From positions 1 through 16,429 of the forward strand of contig JAFAAT010000144.1 of the NCBI GenBank assembly GCA_023426425.1: a stretch of 16,429 bases of DNA, read 5' to 3'. Positions within the stretch are counted from its first letter, which is position 1. Each line of letters begins with the position of its first letter. The stretch is from Bacteroidota bacterium (GTDB taxonomy: Bacteria; Bacteroidota; Bacteroidia; Chitinophagales; Chitinophagaceae). Shown here one piece after another: positions 12,962 through 16,429 of the stretch. The translations under genes were made by a program, and so were the position numbers. Under the pieces are notes generated by a model. It made no database searches and had not been told where the DNA came from. It saw only the letters and a program-made list of their open reading frames with translations.

Positions 12962-13885
12962 ATGAGTTATCCCTACAAGGTCTCTGCCGTAATATGCTCC
13001 TACAACAGGGCGCGCTTCATTATCGATGCAGTAGAGAGTATTTTCAACCAGGACTTCGACAGACGGTTGTATGAGGTCATTGTAGTGGACAACAACAGTA
13101 CCGACAACACGCTCCAGGTGCTGCAACACTATAAAGACCAACACCCGGACTACAACTTCCGCTTTGTGACGGAGCCTAACCAGGGTGTGGCCTTCGCCCG
13201 CAACAGATGCGCCAAAGAAGCCAGCGGTGAGATCGTTGCCTACCTTGATGACGACAGCAAAGCCCAGCCAGGCTGGCTAAAATACATAGTCGACTTCTTC
13301 GACCAGCACCCTGATGTCTATTCCCTTGGTGGAAGGATCATCCCTTATTTCCTCACCGGCATTCCCGACTGGTACTCCAAATACTTCTTCGGGCTGGTAG
13401 GTCGTTTCGATCAGGGTAATGAAGTAAAGCGTCTTACAGGGCAGCGCTATCCCTGTGGCGCCAACATGGCTTTCAGGAAAAAGGTGTTTCAGGAAGTCGG
13501 CTATTTCAATACTGCGCTGGGCAGGAGTGGAAAGGGTTTGCTGGCTAATGAAGAAAAGGATATTTACATGCGCATACTCGCCACGGGAAAGAAGGTGTAT
13601 TATCTGCCCAACGTGGAAGTGCTGCATGCAGTAGAGGCAAACAAATTCGACAAAGACTACGTCAGACGTCATAGTATGGGCATTGGAGGCGGCGAAAGGC
13701 TAAGACTCAAAGGCAATTCCGGCGCACTATTGATCAAGTTCCTGGAGTATGTAGCCAAATGGGGCTATGCAGTGGTCTATGGAATGGGTTTCATCCTCAA
13801 AGGCCAATGGTCAAAGTTTGAGATGCTGGAGCGTTTCCGTTGGTGGGTGATCATTGGCTTTCTTTTTCCTGACAAAGCGCGGTAG
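12962..13885 (+). CDS. Family 2 glycosyltransferase
   Basis: 307 residues with a GT-A fold. The N-terminus VSAVICSYNRARFI (7-20) and VIVVDNNSTDNT (39-50) form the nucleotide-binding half. The metal-binding DxD-type motif is YLDDDS (94-99), and the acceptor-side acidic motif is NEEKDIYMRI (196-205). It transfers a sugar from a nucleotide donor, with inverting chemistry expected for the family. Two hydrophobic stretches near the C-terminus (about 267-280 and 294-303) suggest membrane association, so it probably works at the inner face of the cytoplasmic membrane in glycan assembly. Sugar and acceptor cannot be told. It is divergent from the tyrosine phosphatase gene and precedes the methyltransferase by 74 bp on the same strand. 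The ATG at 12962 is the only sensible start. Confidence 0.9.
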   Translation: MSYPYKVSAVICSYNRARFIIDAVESIFNQDFDRRLYEVIVVDNNSTDNTLQVLQHYKDQHPDYNFRFVTEPNQGVAFARNRCAKEASGEIVAYLDDDSKAQPGWLKYIVDFFDQHPDVYSLGGRIIPYFLTGIPDWYSKYFFGLVGRFDQGNEVKRLTGQRYPCGANMAFRKKVFQEVGYFNTALGRSGKGLLANEEKDIYMRILATGKKVYYLPNVEVLHAVEANKFDKDYVRRHSMGIGGGERLRLKGNSGALLIKFLEYVAKWGYAVVYGMGFILKGQWSKFEMLERFRWWVIIGFLFPDKAR

Positions 13886-13922
13886 ATATTCATCTGCCCA
13901 CAAAAAAATTCCCCTGAAAGAT

Positions 13923-13930
13923 TATTTTTG
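13923..13930 (+). promoter_or_regulatory. Candidate -7 element before the methyltransferase gene
   Basis: TATTTTTG is an exact match to TAnnTTTG, 29 bp before the ATG at 13960, which would give a leader of about 24 nt. No TTG -33 element is seen at the right spacing. If real, the methyltransferase has its own promoter as well as possible read-through from the GT2 gene. Confidence 0.4.
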
Positions 13931-13959
13931 AAACCACCCCAGACAAACCAGGTACTACA

Positions 13960-14697
13960 ATGACCTACAAATACTTCTACGACAAGCTTCTCGAAGACCG
14001 CGATGTATTCGGACAGGAGGAGATAGACTACATCGACTACCAGTGCCGTCGCCTGTTCGACACCTACCAGGAATGCGCGAAGTTTTTGAAGAAGGGAGAC
14101 AAAGTACTATCAATTGGTGCGGGTATAGGAGGCATCGAAAAGATGCTGCAGACAGAGCTGGGCGTGCAGATCACCATCGTAGACTTCGCGGAAATAATCG
14201 AACAATTCAGGCCATTATATGAGCGGTACAACATGACTCCGGTCACAGCCGACCTGTCGAAAGATGAGCTGCCCCTGCCAAAGGAGCACTACGATATGCT
14301 ATTGCAGTCGGAGGTGATAGAGCACCTGCCCGTAGCCCCCTATGACCAGATCATGAAGTTTAAACCCTACATCAGGAAGGGTGGCCTGTTTGTGGTTACC
14401 ACTCCCAACCTTGGCTCCGTGCTGCACCTTGCAAGCCTGATGGCTATGCAGCCCATCTTTGTGGAGCCAGAGAAAATGTTTTCTCCTGTGGGGGTAGAAA
14501 ACCAGGGTGTCCACCGCAGGGAATATTTACCGGTAGAAATCAAAGATGCATTTACCAAAGCCGGATTCGATACGGTGCATGTAAGCTATTTCTATTACAC
14601 CTACCAGCGTAGCCTAAAGTTAAAAGTGCTGTATTTTATGGGTCATTTGGTGAAGCGCTTCCGTCCGGGAATGCTGCTCGTAGGAAAAAAGAAATAA
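13960..14697 (+). CDS. Class I SAM-dependent methyltransferase
   Basis: 245 residues. The Rossmann-type SAM-binding motif I is LSIGAGIGG (50-58). The strand-2 acidic residue that holds the ribose is Asp75 in ITIVDF, and the motif II region is YDMLLQSEVIEHLP (111-124), followed by a VVTTPN strand (145-150). This is the Methyltransf_11/UbiG-like pattern. These enzymes methylate small molecules, lipids or sugars; the substrate here is unknown. The long tail after 160 (MAMQPIFVEPEKMF, then HRREYLPVEI) resembles methyltransferases near polysaccharide genes, and the upstream GT2 supports a glycan or lipid substrate, but this is inference. It is convergent with the DUF4159 gene; only 43 bp separate the stops. 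Confidence 0.88.
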   Translation: MTYKYFYDKLLEDRDVFGQEEIDYIDYQCRRLFDTYQECAKFLKKGDKVLSIGAGIGGIEKMLQTELGVQITIVDFAEIIEQFRPLYERYNMTPVTADLSKDELPLPKEHYDMLLQSEVIEHLPVAPYDQIMKFKPYIRKGGLFVVTTPNLGSVLHLASLMAMQPIFVEPEKMFSPVGVENQGVHRREYLPVEIKDAFTKAGFDTVHVSYFYYTYQRSLKLKVLYFMGHLVKRFRPGMLLVGKKK

Positions 14698-14704
14698 CCC
14701 GAAC

Positions 14705-14747
14705 GGGACCAGGTCCCACGACTGCCTGCCAACTGATTTGTCAGTTG
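14705..14747. terminator. Paired hairpins between convergent genes, possible bidirectional terminator
   Basis: GGGACC (14705-14710) and GGTCCC (14712-14717) form a compact palindrome. CAACTGA (14730-14736) and TCAGTTG (14741-14747) form a second stem with loop TTTG that includes the DUF4159 stop codon. No clean T-tract follows either one; on the minus strand T-rich sequence occurs further on, within the methyltransferase 3' end. Their position between convergent stops is what suggests termination. Confidence 0.35.
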
Positions 14748-15409
14748 CCGGCACTTCCACCCATGAACACATACTGGATCATGTTGGCGCCCATCTGAAG
14801 GGCCTGTGTTCTTTTTTGCGGGCTGTCGTTATGCACTTCCGGATCTTCCCAACCGTCCCCAAGATCTGTTTCCGTGGTATAGAAACACACGAGTCTTCCT
14901 TTCCATATCAATCCATAACCCTTTGGCGGCTTGTTGTCATGTTCATGGATTTTAGGCACGCCGTTAGGGAACTTAAACTTCTGGTGATAGATAGGGTGGG
15001 AGAAGGGAAGCTCAGTGAGCGTCAGCTCAGGGAATACCATCTTCAGCGCCGGGCGCACATATTCGTCCAGCCCATAGTTATCATCAATATGCAGGAAACC
15101 TCCAGACTCCAGGTATTTGCGGAGATTTTGAGCTTCTGCTTCGTTCAATGCCCATCTGCCATGACCTGTCATGTGGAGAAAGGGGTAATTGAATATTTCT
15201 GCGCTGCCTACCTCTACCTGTGCTTCCTGTGGTGAGAAATTGGTGCGTAGCTGCTGGTTGCAGAACAATGCAAGATTCTTAAGTGCCGTCGGATTGGCAT
15301 ACCAGTCGCCGCCACCACCATAGACCAGGAGTGCGAGCTTCATCTGCTGGGCAGATGCAGTAAAGCTCAGCGAGAGCAGCACAAGTAATATGAGATTCTT
15401 AGCCTTCAT
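14741..15409 (-). CDS. DUF4159 domain protein, exported
   Basis: 222 residues with a clear signal peptide: hydrophobic 5-17, cleavage after ASA (about 20), then QQ. The mature part matches the DUF4159 family pattern: LALLVYGGGGDWYANP (25-40), FLHMTGHG (77-84), and FLHIDDNYG (105-113), ending with GANMIQYVFMGG. The family is of unknown function. Its fold is thought to resemble a glutamine-amidotransferase or flavodoxin-like domain, and it often occurs near MoxR/von Willebrand proteins, none of which is here. Expected location is the periplasm. Its ATG lies inside the 3' end of rsmE (11-bp overlap), so it is translationally coupled to that gene. Why an exported protein should be tied to an rRNA methyltransferase is unclear. 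Confidence 0.85.
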   Translation of the reverse strand: MKAKNLILLVLLSLSFTASAQQMKLALLVYGGGGDWYANPTALKNLALFCNQQLRTNFSPQEAQVEVGSAEIFNYPFLHMTGHGRWALNEAEAQNLRKYLESGGFLHIDDNYGLDEYVRPALKMVFPELTLTELPFSHPIYHQKFKFPNGVPKIHEHDNKPPKGYGLIWKGRLVCFYTTETDLGDGWEDPEVHNDSPQKRTQALQMGANMIQYVFMGGSAGN

Positions 15410-16124
15410 TGCTATTGATTAGATTGAAGAATGCAGCACAGACCATAGCGGCTGTTTCTGTTCTCAGTCGTTGAGTCCCCAGGTGCACACCCACAAAGCC
15501 AGACTCCATACACCGGTTTATTTCCTCCGGGGTGAAATCCCCTTCCGGTCCTATCAGCAGCAAAGTTTCCTTACCCGCCACCATTGCTTCCTTCAATAAT
15601 ATTCTTTTCAGGTCTTCCCTGCAATGTCCGATTAATTTTTGTTCGACCCAGTTAAACTGCTGCAAAATCTCATTAAGGTTTGTGGCTATCGGGAGCTCCG
15701 GCAGCCAGGCCTGACGTGATTGTATGGATGCGGCAACCAGGATGTTCCTCCAGCGTTCGGCTTTGAAATGGGTCTTCTCTGACCGGGTAGCCACGATAGG
15801 GATTATGGAACTCGCTCCCAGTTCTGTAGCTTTTTCGAGGAGCCACTCATTCCGTGAGGGGTTTTTGGTGAAGGCTACGCCAAGGTGAAGCTGAGGTATT
15901 CTTTTAGGTATGGATTCGATAGAGGTGAAAGCCACCTCACATTTTTTCTTTTCTGCCCGTGTGATGGTTGCAGTAACAATATGTCCCCTGCCGTTGGAAA
16001 GTTGCAGGTGGTCGCCCGGCTGCATACGCAGCACCTGAGTCACATGTTTTGCTGTGTCCTCCTGCAGCATAAGCCGGGCAGATTGTTCCATAGATCCGTC
16101 ATAGAAAAACAGAGGGAGAGCCAT
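15399..16124 (-). CDS. rsmE: 16S rRNA m3U1498 methyltransferase
   Basis: 241 residues, typical for RsmE, a SPOUT-class enzyme that methylates N3 of U1498 in 16S rRNA in the cytosol. An N-terminal PUA-like RNA-binding part (about 1-70) precedes the SPOUT domain. Signatures are EKATELGASSIIPI (97-110), AASIQSRQAWLPE (131-143), LLIGPEGDF (189-197) and LGTQRLRTETA (215-225), the last two forming the trefoil-knot SAM site. The ATG at 16124 gives the usual MALPLFFYDG-type start. The stop overlaps the DUF4159 start by 11 bp. The sigma factor gene ends 33 bp upstream on the same strand, separated by an 8-bp hairpin. Confidence 0.96.
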   Translation of the reverse strand: MALPLFFYDGSMEQSARLMLQEDTAKHVTQVLRMQPGDHLQLSNGRGHIVTATITRAEKKKCEVAFTSIESIPKRIPQLHLGVAFTKNPSRNEWLLEKATELGASSIIPIVATRSEKTHFKAERWRNILVAASIQSRQAWLPELPIATNLNEILQQFNWVEQKLIGHCREDLKRILLKEAMVAGKETLLLIGPEGDFTPEEINRCMESGFVGVHLGTQRLRTETAAMVCAAFFNLINSNEG

Positions 16125-16133
16125 GAGACAATA

Positions 16134-16155
16134 TTAGCTGAAAATAATCAGCTAA
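16134..16155. repeat. Perfect inverted repeat TTAGCTGA / TCAGCTAA
   Basis: An 8-bp perfect inverted repeat with a 6-nt AT loop lies between the sigma factor stop (16158) and the rsmE ATG (16124). There is no T-tract in either direction. It could be a weak terminator, an RNA-stability hairpin or an operator over the rsmE start region. Confidence 0.45.
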
Positions 16156-16157
16156 GC

Positions 16158-16429
16158 TCACCTGACGACCATTTGATGTTTCTGTACTAGTTTCCTTAGG
16201 TTTATCAGACCATAGCGCATCCTGCCGAGGGTGGTATTGAGGTTTACGTTTGTGGCCTGTGCTATTTCTCTGAAGGACATACCGCCATAGATGCGAAGGA
16301 CTATTACTTCACGTTGTTCTTCGACAAGGTCTTCAAGCAAGATGCGGACTGCTTCGCGTTGCTCGCTGTATTCAAGTCTGTGGGATGCATCTTTATCATG
16401 AAGAGGCAGGAGGCTCAGAAGGTCTGTAC
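16158..16429 (-). CDS. Sigma-70 family (ECF-type) RNA polymerase sigma factor, C-terminal part
   Basis: The frame is open from the right edge to a TGA at 16158-16160, giving 89 residues of the C-terminus; the start lies outside the window. The sequence is a sigma region 4 helix-turn-helix: LVEEQREVIVLRIYGGMSF, then REIAQATNVNLNTTLGRMRY, then a basic helix GLINLRKLVQK. Region 4 reads the upstream promoter element. The REIAQ...N.NT..GR.RYG pattern is typical of ECF sigma factors of Bacteroidota. Target genes and any anti-sigma partner are not visible; the next gene downstream is rsmE, not an anti-sigma gene, which is the more common neighbour of ECF factors. An internal TTG that would give a 60-residue protein is not the real start. 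Confidence 0.9.
   Translation of the reverse strand, partial: TDLLSLLPLHDKDASHRLEYSEQREAVRILLEDLVEEQREVIVLRIYGGMSFREIAQATNVNLNTTLGRMRYGLINLRKLVQKHQMVVR

Overview
The window is a chromosomal segment from a member of the Bacteroidota, most likely a Chitinophaga-like Chitinophagaceae. Three things point there. It carries type IX secretion system (T9SS) proteins of the PorU/PorV/PorG families, which are confined to this phylum. Its promoters fit the phylum pattern of TTG or TTTG about 18 bp before TAnnTTTG. Gene starts lack Shine-Dalgarno sequences. I see no phage, transposon, CRISPR, tRNA or rRNA.

Layout. 1-908 (-): 5' part of a lipoprotein-like multiheme cytochrome c, cut by the window edge. 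944-2224 (-): tyrS. 2225-2909: a 685-bp divergent intergenic region with a terminator-like hairpin facing tyrS, a GCC-NNN hexanucleotide repeat and an 11-bp tandem array. 2910-9119 (+): a two-gene operon for a PorV2-like outer-membrane barrel and a 1683-residue PorU2-like C25 cysteine peptidase, ending in a clear terminator. 9183-9458: intergenic region with a second, unrelated 11-bp tandem array and a good promoter. 9459-10343 (+): a PorG-like (DUF6089) barrel. 10430-12905 (-): operon low-molecular-weight tyrosine phosphatase, hisS, tag (3-methyladenine glycosylase I), convergent with the PorG-like gene across a bidirectional terminator. 12962-14697 (+): a GT2 glycosyltransferase and a class I methyltransferase. 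14741-16429 (-): sigma-70 region 4 fragment, rsmE and a DUF4159 protein, the last two overlapping by 11 bp.

How the parts fit. The centre of the window is an envelope and secretion module. The PorV2-like barrel and PorU2-like peptidase resemble the T9SS PorV-PorU pair, in which PorV is the outer-membrane shuttle and PorU the sortase that removes C-terminal signals and attaches cargo to the surface. The PorG-like barrel lies just downstream in its own transcription unit. The GT2 and methyltransferase probably act on a glycan or lipid, but their target cannot be told. The rest is housekeeping: two aminoacyl-tRNA synthetases, a DNA repair glycosylase, a 16S rRNA methyltransferase and a sigma factor.

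The most interesting element is the PorV2-PorU2 pair. The peptidase is longer than canonical PorU, keeps the gingipain His/Cys dyad and carries its own C-terminal T9SS/FlgD-like domain. The operon is bracketed by two 11-bp-period tandem arrays.
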